Assembly: GCA_026709065.1 (NCBI GenBank)
Contig: JAPOTS010000043.1
Coordinates: 1 to 64,000, forward strand
From: Bacteroidota bacterium
GTDB taxonomy: Bacteria; Bacteroidota; Rhodothermia; Rhodothermales; Bin80
Direction of reading: 5' to 3'
DNA length: 64,000 bases
A program made the position numbers and the translations under genes. Shown here one piece after another: positions 1 through 9,705 of this stretch. The notes below the pieces were generated by a model, which was not told where the DNA came from, made no database searches, and saw only the letters and a list, made by a program, of their open reading frames with translations. The number at the start of each line of letters is the position of its first letter. The first letter of the stretch is position 1.

Positions 1-378
1 ATGTGCCGGATCATAGAATTTTGAGGTATGTTACGGTGCTCATGAATATTCTGGGATAAGAACTCTGTGAGAACGTATATAGAGTTTAGAGCAAGTAATT
101 AATGCAATTATAGTTCATTTCCGAAGATAGTATTGGGTAATCAGTGATAGTTTCTGAAACAGAGATTGGGTGAATCATATTCAGTATGCTATCTTCAAGA
201 TAACTGATGTTTAGGAAAGACATGATAATTTTATCATTTGACAATTGTAGAGTGTGAGTGACAAGATTTATGATGATCTTGATTTAACTCACGCAAGTTT
301 CAAAGCTTGACTGATGCTGTCGTAAATCCAGCACTAAATCAAAAATCATTATATTAGGCTATCGTTGACTTCCTATAC

Positions 379-3021
379 ATGAGTAATTCGTTACCTCTTT
401 TCAAAATTTTGATATCGTTCTTAGCAGTCTCTCTGGTCATCGTATCGCAGGTGATGGCTCAAGGTACAGCGACCTATGATCTTACCTTTACCGCAACTTG
501 GAGCGCTGAAACTCACCCGGATGGATTTCCATCAAATCCCCATTTCTCTGGTATGATCGGAGGTACACATAATGATCAAGTGAAGTTTTGGGCCACTGGC
601 GAAATCGCTAGTGATGGAATTAAATTAATGTCCGAACTCGGAGGTAAATCTACGCTACGAAGTGAGGTCATGAGCGCGATAGATGCCTCAAATGCCGATC
701 AGATAATTGATGGACGTGGCATCGGATCCTCTCCAGCAAGCGCAAAGACAGAATTCACAATTCGTCCTCCATGGAATCTCGTAACGGTAACATCCATGCT
801 AGCTCCCAGCCCAGACTGGTTTGTGGGAGTCCGTGATTTAAGTTTACTTGACGATGACAACAACTGGATTGACTCTCTTGAAGTAGAGTTATTCGTATAT
901 GATGCTGGCACCGATAGCGGTACTGATTATACTTCTGCTAATGATCCAACCATTCCTCGTGAAAATATTCAACGGATTGAAGAAGCGCCATTTGTAGTCA
1001 ATGGGAAACTGAAACCCGTCGGAACCTTTCGTTTTGAATTAAAATCGGTAGACCTTCCAAAGGATAAGTTTTACGCTGTCAAAGAAACCCAAATTGTTGA
1101 CCCAAATGGGACTCCAGTGGTGCTCAAAGGGATCGGACTCGGAGGATGGCTACTGCCAGAAGGATACATGCTACATATTTCAGTCAGAGATGGAACCGAT
1201 GGGCCCACGGGGATACGTAATCAAATGATAGACCTGATTGGTGAAACCAATACAGATCAATTCTTTAAAGTGTTCAGGGAAAAGTTTGTGCAGGAAAAAG
1301 ATATTGTCGCAATCAAGGAATGGGGATTTGATCATATCCGCCTTCCCTTTCATTATCAACTATTCTATAACTCAGAAACCGACTCTTGGGAAGAAGATGG
1401 GTTTGAGCTACTTGATACATTTTTAGAATGGTGCAGAAAGCATGAGTTGACTGTCCTATTAGACATGCACGCTGCCCCAGGAGCACAAAGCGAAGGAGGA
1501 ATAGCCGATAGTGATGGGGAGGCACGACTTTGGACTGAACCCGAAAAATACTGGCCCCAGACGATTAAGATTTGGCGCGAAATCGCTCGACGTTACAACG
1601 ATGATCCGATCATTCTTGGATATGATCTCATCAATGAACCTGTCGTGCCCGATGAAATAGTAGCTTCAGATTTAGCAAAACTGTATGGTCAAATTATCAA
1701 TGCAGTCCAACCGATCTCTCCCCGCCATATGTTCTTTCTTGAAGGCAATTATTTTGCGACATCATTTGATGAACACCTGCGCGAAATCCCTGAAAATAAA
1801 AGCAATATTGTTTACACCTTCCATCATTACTGGAAAGGAGCTGATCAGGGAGCAATCAACTATTTACTCAGCCTCAGGACTGAGGATAACGTTCCTCTCT
1901 ATTTAGGAGAAACTGGGGAAAACTCTAATTCATGGTTTTATGCACTCACTAAATTGACCGAAGAGCATAACATTGGAATTAACTGGTGGACACACAAGAA
2001 AATTGAGACGACCACCAGTCCACTCAGCTCACCATTTGCACCCGGTTATCAGGAGGTGATCGACTATTGGCGTGGTGTTGGACAGAAGCCTTCAGCTTCC
2101 GATGCGACAAATGCATTACTGGCTATGGCTAATAATTTAGAGTTGGATTCTGCTCGCGTCAATCATGGGCTTCTTGCCTCGATTTTTGATCCAGAGTTTG
2201 GAACGAAGCAAAAACCATTCAAGCGACACACAATTCCCGGGGCTATAAATGCAGCAGACTATGATCTGGGTAATCAAAACTTAGCCTATAGTGATACAGA
2301 CCATTGGGCTGTGAATAATGATCCAGGGGGTGGTAACAGTGGCAGGTCTTATCGCAATGATGGAGTTGACATTGAACCCTCGACTGATCCCAAAGGCTTT
2401 GAATATAATGTCGCATGGACTCAGCGGTTTGAGTGGATTGAATATACGGTTGATATTCTAGAAGATGGACAGTATACCATTGAGGTAAGAGGTGCAAGTA
2501 ATACTGGGGGACGGCGTAGTGGATCAGATGTAAGATTCAGGATGGGTGAACAAAATATAGGGGAAGTTGAAATCGGTAATACAGGTGGTTGGCAGGAGTG
2601 GGTCACCCGTCAGGTTCAGACTCCTGAATTAACCGCTGGCACTAATCAAATCCTACGTATCACATTTAGTGATATGGATGTCAACATCAACCGAATGACA
2701 TTCAAAAAAGCTTCATCAGTGAATGTAGACAATGACCAAGCCATCGTTGAATCTGCACTCCTGTCTACCTACCCTAACCCGTTTGTTGAGACTGTGAACA
2801 TTTCATTTTCTGCCATAGAGGCTGTCTCAGTATCGGTGATGCTATATGATGTGTTAGGGCGCCAAGTATATGAGATGCCAGATGCTTCTTACAGTGGGGG
2901 TATTCATGAGATCGCATTGACACCAGATCTCGCTCCTGGTGTGTATGTATTGCGACTTCAGTTGGAAGGATCACAGCAACCCCAAACCTTTACCCGCTCT
3001 CTTGTGATCGCTGGTCATTAA
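379..3021 (+). CDS. Secreted GH5-family glycoside hydrolase with N-terminal Spondin_N-like domain, CBM6-like module and T9SS type A C-terminal sorting domain
   Basis: Signal peptide; Spondin_N-like text (YDLTFTATWSAETHPDGFP...MLAPSPDWFVGVRDLSL...DAGTDSGTDY); GH5-like VVLKGIGLGGWLLPEG, HIRLPFHY, DMHAAPGAQ, YDLINEPV, LGETGE; CBM6-like C-terminal region; terminal YPNPF...DVLGRQVYE...APGVYVLRL tail. Confidence 0.9.
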   Translation: MSNSLPLFKILISFLAVSLVIVSQVMAQGTATYDLTFTATWSAETHPDGFPSNPHFSGMIGGTHNDQVKFWATGEIASDGIKLMSELGGKSTLRSEVMSAIDASNADQIIDGRGIGSSPASAKTEFTIRPPWNLVTVTSMLAPSPDWFVGVRDLSLLDDDNNWIDSLEVELFVYDAGTDSGTDYTSANDPTIPRENIQRIEEAPFVVNGKLKPVGTFRFELKSVDLPKDKFYAVKETQIVDPNGTPVVLKGIGLGGWLLPEGYMLHISVRDGTDGPTGIRNQMIDLIGETNTDQFFKVFREKFVQEKDIVAIKEWGFDHIRLPFHYQLFYNSETDSWEEDGFELLDTFLEWCRKHELTVLLDMHAAPGAQSEGGIADSDGEARLWTEPEKYWPQTIKIWREIARRYNDDPIILGYDLINEPVVPDEIVASDLAKLYGQIINAVQPISPRHMFFLEGNYFATSFDEHLREIPENKSNIVYTFHHYWKGADQGAINYLLSLRTEDNVPLYLGETGENSNSWFYALTKLTEEHNIGINWWTHKKIETTTSPLSSPFAPGYQEVIDYWRGVGQKPSASDATNALLAMANNLELDSARVNHGLLASIFDPEFGTKQKPFKRHTIPGAINAADYDLGNQNLAYSDTDHWAVNNDPGGGNSGRSYRNDGVDIEPSTDPKGFEYNVAWTQRFEWIEYTVDILEDGQYTIEVRGASNTGGRRSGSDVRFRMGEQNIGEVEIGNTGGWQEWVTRQVQTPELTAGTNQILRITFSDMDVNINRMTFKKASSVNVDNDQAIVESALLSTYPNPFVETVNISFSAIEAVSVSVMLYDVLGRQVYEMPDASYSGGIHEIALTPDLAPGVYVLRLQLEGSQQPQTFTRSLVIAGH

Positions 3022-3239
3022 CTTGAAGTGATTCCTTGAGATCATTGGACTGATACGCGTTCAAGTCTGCGACAAGATCGTAGCTATTTTCTTTCAACTA
3101 GTGTAGAAAATTTCGTTTCTCAGATAGCTTATGATTCTAACATTTTTCATAGCAGTTAAATAGAATCCATAGCCTTTGCCTGGTGTCAGAATTTTCTTAT
3201 CATTGAATTGGTTGGTTGACTTGAGAGTTCAAACGAAGT

Positions 3240-4880
3240 GTGATATTATGTTTGCGCTTGTGTAAGATGAATGACCTAAGTGAACTGTTAGCCTCTTCTC
3301 CTCAGTACGAGTTGCTTAAACAAGTAGCATCTGAAGCTCAAAAACAGGGTATTGAAACGTATGCCGTTGGAGGATTTGTTCGGGATACGATTTTGAATCG
3401 TTCAACTTCAGAGATAGATTTTCTGACAATTGGTTCAGGTTCTGGGATCCGGCTTGCTGAAGCCGTTGGGGATCGATTGGGAGGTTCAATTGCACATATC
3501 TACCCCAACTTTGGGACGGCGGCTGTGAGATTAGAAGAAGGTGTGATAGAGTTTGTAGCAGCAAGGAAAGAGAGCTACAGAAGAAATTCACGTAAGCCTG
3601 TCATAGAAGATGGGACACTTAATGAGGATCTACTTCGCAGAGATTTCACCGTCAATGCACTTGCTGTGAGTTTATTTGGCAAACAACCCTTTGGAGAGTT
3701 ATTGGATCCGATGGGGGGACTAAAGGATCTTGATGCTGGTAAGCTACGAACCCCAAGGCCACCAAGAGAGACATTTGCCGATGATCCATTAAGAATGATT
3801 CGCGGCGCACGCTTTGCCACTGAGTTGGAATTTGAAATAGATTCCGATGCCTACCATAGCATGCAACTAGAAGCGCACCGTCTCAAGATCGTCAGCCAAG
3901 AAAGGATTACCGATGAGCTCCACAAAATTATGGAATGTCAAATGCCTTCAATTGGGCTGAGGATTTTAGAGGAAGCTTCACTACTAAGAGAATTTTTTCC
4001 TGATTTGAGCGCACTTAGAGGGGTAGATACGGTTGCAGGTCAGCGCCATAAAGATAATTTTTATCATACTTTGCAGGTGTTAGATAATGTGGTAGCCGTT
4101 GCAGATTCTGATCAATACTGGTTACGTTGGGCGGCCCTTCTACACGATATTGGAAAGCCTCGCACGAAGCGCTTTGTCAAAGGGAGTGGCTGGACGTTTC
4201 ATGGTCATGAGGATATTGGAGCGAGGATGATTCCTAAAATATTTAAAAAATTGCGATTACCGACGGATCATCGTATGACCTATGTTCGAAAACTCATTGC
4301 CTTACATCATCGTCCGGTAGCCCTTGTAGATCACGAAGTCACGGATTCCGCTGTACGCCGATTGCTTTTTGATGCAGGTGAGGATATTGAAGATTTGATG
4401 ATGCTGGTTCGGGCAGATATTACTTCCCGCAATCCAAAGCGCGTTCGCCGTTACTTGGCAGCATTTGATTCAGTTGAAAGAAAATTTGAAGAGGTAGAAG
4501 AAAAAGATCACCTTCGAAATTTTCAACCCCCACTTAAAGGGCAAGAGATCATGGAAGTTGTGGGGATTGATGCGGGCATCGCCGTTGGAATCATTAAAGA
4601 TGTCGTCCGAGAAGCGATCTTAGATGGAGAGATTCCTAATGAACATTCGGCAGCGGTATCGCTGATGATGGAGATTAAAGACGAGGCGTTACATCGTGCC
4701 AATCTCTACGAAAAAGTTATTCTATCAATACCTGTCAGTAAGCGTCGTATCGCAAAAATTATGAAGCAGGAAATTCTCACCGGCGAAATCCCACATGATG
4801 AGCAGGCAGCGATTGACTACCTTGACTCCATGAAAGAACGCTTATTGGTCGGAGACAGTAGGTCGGATGTCCCAGAGTAA
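3240..4880 (+). CDS. CCA tRNA nucleotidyltransferase / poly(A) polymerase family protein with HD domain
   Basis: GGFVRDTILNRSTSEIDFL nucleotidyltransferase motif, RRDFTVNAL, DDPLRMIRGARFA, HDIGKP HD motif. Probable true start is the internal MNDLSELL. Confidence 0.9.
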   Translation: MILCLRLCKMNDLSELLASSPQYELLKQVASEAQKQGIETYAVGGFVRDTILNRSTSEIDFLTIGSGSGIRLAEAVGDRLGGSIAHIYPNFGTAAVRLEEGVIEFVAARKESYRRNSRKPVIEDGTLNEDLLRRDFTVNALAVSLFGKQPFGELLDPMGGLKDLDAGKLRTPRPPRETFADDPLRMIRGARFATELEFEIDSDAYHSMQLEAHRLKIVSQERITDELHKIMECQMPSIGLRILEEASLLREFFPDLSALRGVDTVAGQRHKDNFYHTLQVLDNVVAVADSDQYWLRWAALLHDIGKPRTKRFVKGSGWTFHGHEDIGARMIPKIFKKLRLPTDHRMTYVRKLIALHHRPVALVDHEVTDSAVRRLLFDAGEDIEDLMMLVRADITSRNPKRVRRYLAAFDSVERKFEEVEEKDHLRNFQPPLKGQEIMEVVGIDAGIAVGIIKDVVREAILDGEIPNEHSAAVSLMMEIKDEALHRANLYEKVILSIPVSKRRIAKIMKQEILTGEIPHDEQAAIDYLDSMKERLLVGDSRSDVPE

Positions 4881-5240
4881 CATCTGCTCAATTTTAGCAT
4901 AATCCTCCTCTCCATCGGTGTCAACAAAAGAATAATCTCCCCGGATTGCACGCGCCATTGAACTCAGTCGTTTCCAAAGAACGCCGTCCTGATCGGTGAA
5001 TTCATCAGGAAATGGGCTGGGGATTTCATAATTCGGGTGATAATCCTTGTATTTTTTATGTGCCTCATGAATTGCTGCACGGCGTGCTCCTGGTTCGGTA
5101 GCGCTTGATCCAGAGACCTCAAATGGAGAAACTGTAATCGTTGCCGTCACGGTGCCATCTTCAGCTTCTTCATATTCGGGCCGCATGACCTCAAAATCCA
5201 AAGGTTTTGGGTATGCGCTCCGTTCGTCAAGAATGTTCAT
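4842..5240 (-). CDS. Conserved-looking hypothetical protein, 132 aa
   Basis: Soluble-looking ORF in a gap; converges on and overlaps the 3' end of the CCA enzyme gene by 39 bp. Confidence 0.6.
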   Translation of the reverse strand: MNILDERSAYPKPLDFEVMRPEYEEAEDGTVTATITVSPFEVSGSSATEPGARRAAIHEAHKKYKDYHPNYEIPSPFPDEFTDQDGVLWKRLSSMARAIRGDYSFVDTDGEEDYAKIEQMLLWDIRPTVSDQ

Positions 5241-5597
5241 AGAGAAATATATTTAACTCTTTTTTACACAATACAATGGCAAGATGTTCATTATTTATTC
5301 ACAATACTTTGTGGGAATTGTGTGAGTCAGTGTGCGATTGTGTTGAAAGATCTTGTATTAATGACACTCAACGGATCGTATCGCGTGATTATTATGTATC
5401 AATACATGATTTTTACATGATAAAAATTTATTTCAATATGTGAATATGCGTGAATCAGACATGAAAAAAAATTAAATAATGTCAGTTATGTGTCATTTTA
5501 TCCAAAATTATTGTATATTTAGAACTTGATTGGGGATGTATCCCAAATAGGTATTTGTCAACTTAACTTACAAACTATATAAATCTCAACTCTTTCT

Positions 5598-8525
5598 ATG
5601 TCATCTTCTAAAACCCCAATAAAAAGCGGCCTTTCCGTAGAACGTATTTTTTCCATTGATGGTGAAAATCCGCTAGATTCCGTAACCTGGGAACGCCGGG
5701 ATGCGGTGATTAAAAATCCTGATGGGGAAGCTGTTTTTGAGCAGAAAGGAGTTGAATTTCCTGAGAGTTGGAGTGCTTTGGCATGCAATATTGTGACCTC
5801 AAAGTATTTCTATGGGGATCTCGCTAATGGCCACTTGGATCCTGACGAAGGTGGGCGTGAGTATTCTTTACGCCAGTTGATCCATCGTGTGACACGAACA
5901 ATTTCTGATTGGGGGTATGCACAGGACTATTTTGCGACCCGTGAGGATGCCGACCGCTTTTATGATGAGTTAACTTGGCTGTGTGTGAACCAGTATGGGG
6001 CCTTCAATTCCCCAGTCTGGTTCAATGTTGGCCTTTATGATCGTTATGGAATCACCGACTCTGGCGATCGGAAAATTTGGGGATGGGATACCGATCATCA
6101 GGATATCGTGGATGTTGATCCTTACGAATATCCGCAGGGATCTGCCTGTTTTATCATCTCTGTTGAAGACTCAATTGATGATATCTGGAATTTAATGGGT
6201 GAGAGTGCTCGACTCTTCAAGTTTGGGTCTGGGGTCGGAGCAGACTGGTCTACGCTACGCTCAAGTCAGGAAAAACTATCTGGTGGAGGTTCTCCAAGTG
6301 GGCCGGTGAGTTTTATGCGCGTCCAAGATGCGACGGGCGGTACGATCAAGAGTGGTGGGAAAACCCGTCGGGCTGCAATTATGCAGACCCTTAAGATTTG
6401 GCATCCAGATGTGTTAGAATTTATTGATGCAAAAAAGGACGAAGAAAAAAAGGCTTGGGCATTGATTGAACAGGGATATGATGGATCATTTAATGGTCCG
6501 GCTTATGGTTCGGTTGCATTTCAGAATGTTAATCAATCTGTGCGGGTCAATGACGAGTTTATGAAGGCGGTGGAAGCTAGCAAGCCATTTGGACTTCGTT
6601 CTGTCACCACAGGTGAGGTGATCAAGCAGATTGATGCGAATATGATTTTAGATCGGATTGCAGATGGAACCTATATCTGTGGAGACCCAGGTGTTCAGTA
6701 TGAGGACATCATCCAAAAATGGCATACATGTAGTACAACTGGTCCGATTAACTCAAGCAATCCGTGCTCTGAGTACATGTTCCTTGACAATTCCGCGTGT
6801 AACTTGGCGAGTTTGAACCTTAGAAAGTTTCAACTCAACGATGGAACGTTTGATGTGGAGCGCTTCAAAGCTGCGGCCAGAATTTATATCACCGCAATGG
6901 AAATCATTGTTGATAACGCAGGTTATCCCAGTGAAAGCATTGCCAGAAACAGTCATCTGTTCCGTCCATTGGGGCTTGGGTTTGCCAATTTGGGAGCGCT
7001 TCTGATGGCAATGGGACTTCCGTATGATAGTGATCAGGGGCGCGCTGTTGCAGGGGCCATCATGGCGATTGAACATGCAGAGGCATATGCCCGAAGTGCA
7101 GAGATTGCGGCGAATCCTAAGATTGGCCCCTTTGCTGGCTATGCAGACAATCAAGAGAGTATGCTCAATGTGATGCGCTTACATCAGCAGGCGGCGAATG
7201 AAATTGACGAAAGCTGCCCTGAGTATTTGCTGACAGCTGCCAAGGACTCTCTTAAGCGAATGGTAGACTTAGGAACAAAATATGGTTATCGCAACTCGCA
7301 GGTAACAGTTTTGGCTCCCACTGGAACGATCGCCTTTATGATGGATTGTGACACCACAGGCATTGAGCCAGATATAGCCCTCGTCAAATATAAGTTATTG
7401 GCAGGAAAGGGAGATGGAATGCTCAAAATCGTCAATCGCACAGTTCCTGAAGCATTGACCCAACTAGGCTATACCCAAAAGCAGATTGGTCAAATCCTAG
7501 AGTATATCAACGAGCATGATACCATTGAAGGTGCGCCAGACTTGAATGAAGAGGATTTAGCCGTCTTTGATTGCGCCTTTAAACCAATTCAGGGCACGCG
7601 CAGTGTTTCCTCTACGGGGCATATTCGTATGATGGCCGCCTGCCAACCATTTGTTTCCGGTGCTATTTCTAAGACGGTCAATATGCCAGAGGATGTCACC
7701 TCTGAGGAAATCAGTCAGGCTTACATTGAGGGGTGGAAATTAGGACTCAAGGCTTTGGCAATTTATCGTGAAAATTCCAAGCGTAGCCAACCTTTATCTA
7801 CCTCTAAGGGTGGAAATACCAAAGTTGCTACCTCTGGAGATGCATTGCCCGAGGAGGCAGATCGCATTAAGCCTGAGGTTGTCTATAGATCAAAGAGGAA
7901 TCGTCTACCAGATGATCGCATGGCCCGCACGCATAAATTTAGTATTAGTGGACATGAGGGGTATCTTCATGTAGGACTCTATCCCGACACTAATCTACCT
8001 GGTGAAATCTTTATTCGGATGGCGAAGGAGGGATCAACGATTTCTGGGTTAATGGATGCTTTTGCTACGAGTATTTCCATTGCGTTGCAGTATGGTGTGC
8101 CATTAGAGGATTTGTGTCACAAATTCAGTTACATGCGCTTTGAGCCAAGCGGCTACACAAATCACCCGAAGATCCGGAACGCTCATTCCATCATGGATTA
8201 CATCTTCAGGTACTTATCGCTCCAGTTTTTAGAGAAAGCCGTCATACCAGATGAGGCGGAGAAGGCTGTAGAAGACGCAAAGCGTGAAGAGTTGCAACGC
8301 GAGGATAAGGCGCAGGGCATGCCTGCTCCCGCTTCTGAGCCTCTGACTGTGGATGCGTTAATCACTGAGAGGATTGCAGATAACAAGGTCAAAACTTTGA
8401 CGAATGGGAGTACCTATCAGCATCAAGATGATGCTCCAATCTGCTCAACATGCGGCTCCATCACTGTCCGAAGTGGGGCCTGTTACATCTGCACCCAGTG
8501 TGGGAGTTCTACGGGATGTGGTTGA
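5598..8525 (+). CDS. nrdJ: Vitamin B12-dependent (class II) ribonucleoside-diphosphate reductase
   Basis: NSSNPCSEYMFLDNSACNLASLNL, ATGGTIKSGGKTRRAA, VTVLAPTGTIAFMMDCDTTGIEP; C-terminal Cys-rich CSTCGSITVRSGACYICTQCGSSTGCG typical of NrdJ. Confidence 0.95.
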   Translation: MSSSKTPIKSGLSVERIFSIDGENPLDSVTWERRDAVIKNPDGEAVFEQKGVEFPESWSALACNIVTSKYFYGDLANGHLDPDEGGREYSLRQLIHRVTRTISDWGYAQDYFATREDADRFYDELTWLCVNQYGAFNSPVWFNVGLYDRYGITDSGDRKIWGWDTDHQDIVDVDPYEYPQGSACFIISVEDSIDDIWNLMGESARLFKFGSGVGADWSTLRSSQEKLSGGGSPSGPVSFMRVQDATGGTIKSGGKTRRAAIMQTLKIWHPDVLEFIDAKKDEEKKAWALIEQGYDGSFNGPAYGSVAFQNVNQSVRVNDEFMKAVEASKPFGLRSVTTGEVIKQIDANMILDRIADGTYICGDPGVQYEDIIQKWHTCSTTGPINSSNPCSEYMFLDNSACNLASLNLRKFQLNDGTFDVERFKAAARIYITAMEIIVDNAGYPSESIARNSHLFRPLGLGFANLGALLMAMGLPYDSDQGRAVAGAIMAIEHAEAYARSAEIAANPKIGPFAGYADNQESMLNVMRLHQQAANEIDESCPEYLLTAAKDSLKRMVDLGTKYGYRNSQVTVLAPTGTIAFMMDCDTTGIEPDIALVKYKLLAGKGDGMLKIVNRTVPEALTQLGYTQKQIGQILEYINEHDTIEGAPDLNEEDLAVFDCAFKPIQGTRSVSSTGHIRMMAACQPFVSGAISKTVNMPEDVTSEEISQAYIEGWKLGLKALAIYRENSKRSQPLSTSKGGNTKVATSGDALPEEADRIKPEVVYRSKRNRLPDDRMARTHKFSISGHEGYLHVGLYPDTNLPGEIFIRMAKEGSTISGLMDAFATSISIALQYGVPLEDLCHKFSYMRFEPSGYTNHPKIRNAHSIMDYIFRYLSLQFLEKAVIPDEAEKAVEDAKREELQREDKAQGMPAPASEPLTVDALITERIADNKVKTLTNGSTYQHQDDAPICSTCGSITVRSGACYICTQCGSSTGCG

Positions 8526-9153
8526 GGAAGTAGTCAGAGATTCGTGATCGCCGCCTCGGAGTGGAAAACTCACAACGCAGTTCTTAAAATTGTTCGGTTG
8601 GGTTTTGGGACGAGGATACGTTTCTTGGCTGAGAGCTTCTGAGGCCATTTGTACTGATTGGCCAAGCTGTTCTGGAGCATTCCAGAGAGTCAATATTTCC
8701 TGCATTCCAGAGGCTCTATAAAATCCTTTGTATCTTGGCGATAGAATTGTGAATTCTTCAGAGGAAGTAGTTTTCACCTGTCGGCAGACTTGGTAACCCA
8801 GCGCGTTGAATTGCCTCCACTGGGGTTGATAGACTTACTGCTGTTAATGAGGCAAAGGGCCTACGACTCAAACACTCTCAGTGCAATAGATCAAGGTATT
8901 GAATATGCTGAGACATTTTCCTTAAAGATCGGTGTTGATATACAAAATAGATTGGTCAATATGATCATATTGTTTGCTAATCTTGATGTGAGTCAAAAAA
9001 TTATCATCAAGATCAGCAATGATGGGAATAGGAGAGCTTCTGTGCTCGACTGATGTTCTAAACAGGCAATCATCCGATCGTTACATTCACGGGGTGGATT
9101 GCGTCATCTGTATAATGGGAAATGATTGATTTCAACTATAATATTACATCATC

Positions 9154-9654
9154 ATGTGTAAACACTGGCGTATTAACTTCTCGTTTATTTTTCTTCTGCT
9201 GGTCATTCTGTGCGTGGCTCAACCATCGCAGGGTCAGCCTGGAATAGGGGTCGGATATGTTTACTCAACGCCCCAGTCTGGAGGACTAAGTCTACGCTAC
9301 AAATCATTTCAGGTGATTGTTGATGCTAGTTTTACCGCAAGGAGAGCCATAGATGGTTTTGCTCAAACAGAGTTTCATGTCCCCAGAGTCGCTCTGCGAT
9401 ATAACTATTCTGTGGGGAATGTTCAAAGAGTCAAATTCTATGTATATAGTCAGATCGGTCGACATAAATCTCCAATAATAGTTCTACCAACTAGGTTTCT
9501 CTTCACTGGGGGCGGGAGTGCAGAATTTCAAATTGGTAGAGCACCTTCCTCCAAAGGCTTCTTTTTATCGGTAGACGTCGGGTTAACGATTGATGATAAG
9601 GGAAACCTTAATCATAACCCCTCCAGAGGTTTATCGCTCCATTATGTGTTTTAA
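9154..9654 (+). CDS. Secreted/outer-membrane hypothetical protein, 166 aa
   Basis: Signal peptide (FIFLLLVILCVAQPSQGQ), beta-rich sequence ending in aromatic F (LHYVF); abuts the TonB receptor ORF. Confidence 0.6.
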   Translation: MCKHWRINFSFIFLLLVILCVAQPSQGQPGIGVGYVYSTPQSGGLSLRYKSFQVIVDASFTARRAIDGFAQTEFHVPRVALRYNYSVGNVQRVKFYVYSQIGRHKSPIIVLPTRFLFTGGGSAEFQIGRAPSSKGFFLSVDVGLTIDDKGNLNHNPSRGLSLHYVF

Positions 9655-9705
9655 TTGAAACGTCTCTCCGATACATTTACCACTATAAATTTGGGTGACT
9701 TTCAA

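Noticed and set aside
5240-5597. Cobalamin riboswitch upstream of the B12-dependent RNR
   Set aside because: I looked for a B12-box-like GCCACTG motif and conserved paired elements and did not see them; the leader is AT-rich without the expected core.
6753-7154. 133-aa antisense ORF within nrdJ
   Set aside because: Fully antisense to strongly conserved RNR coding sequence.
8445-8777. 110-aa minus-strand ORF overlapping the nrdJ 3' end
   Set aside because: About a quarter lies antisense to conserved nrdJ codons and the tail is low-complexity Ser/Thr; no recognisable domain.
8790-9053. 87-aa plus-strand ORF
   Set aside because: No domain, signal peptide or operon context; kept out for lack of support although it is not excluded.
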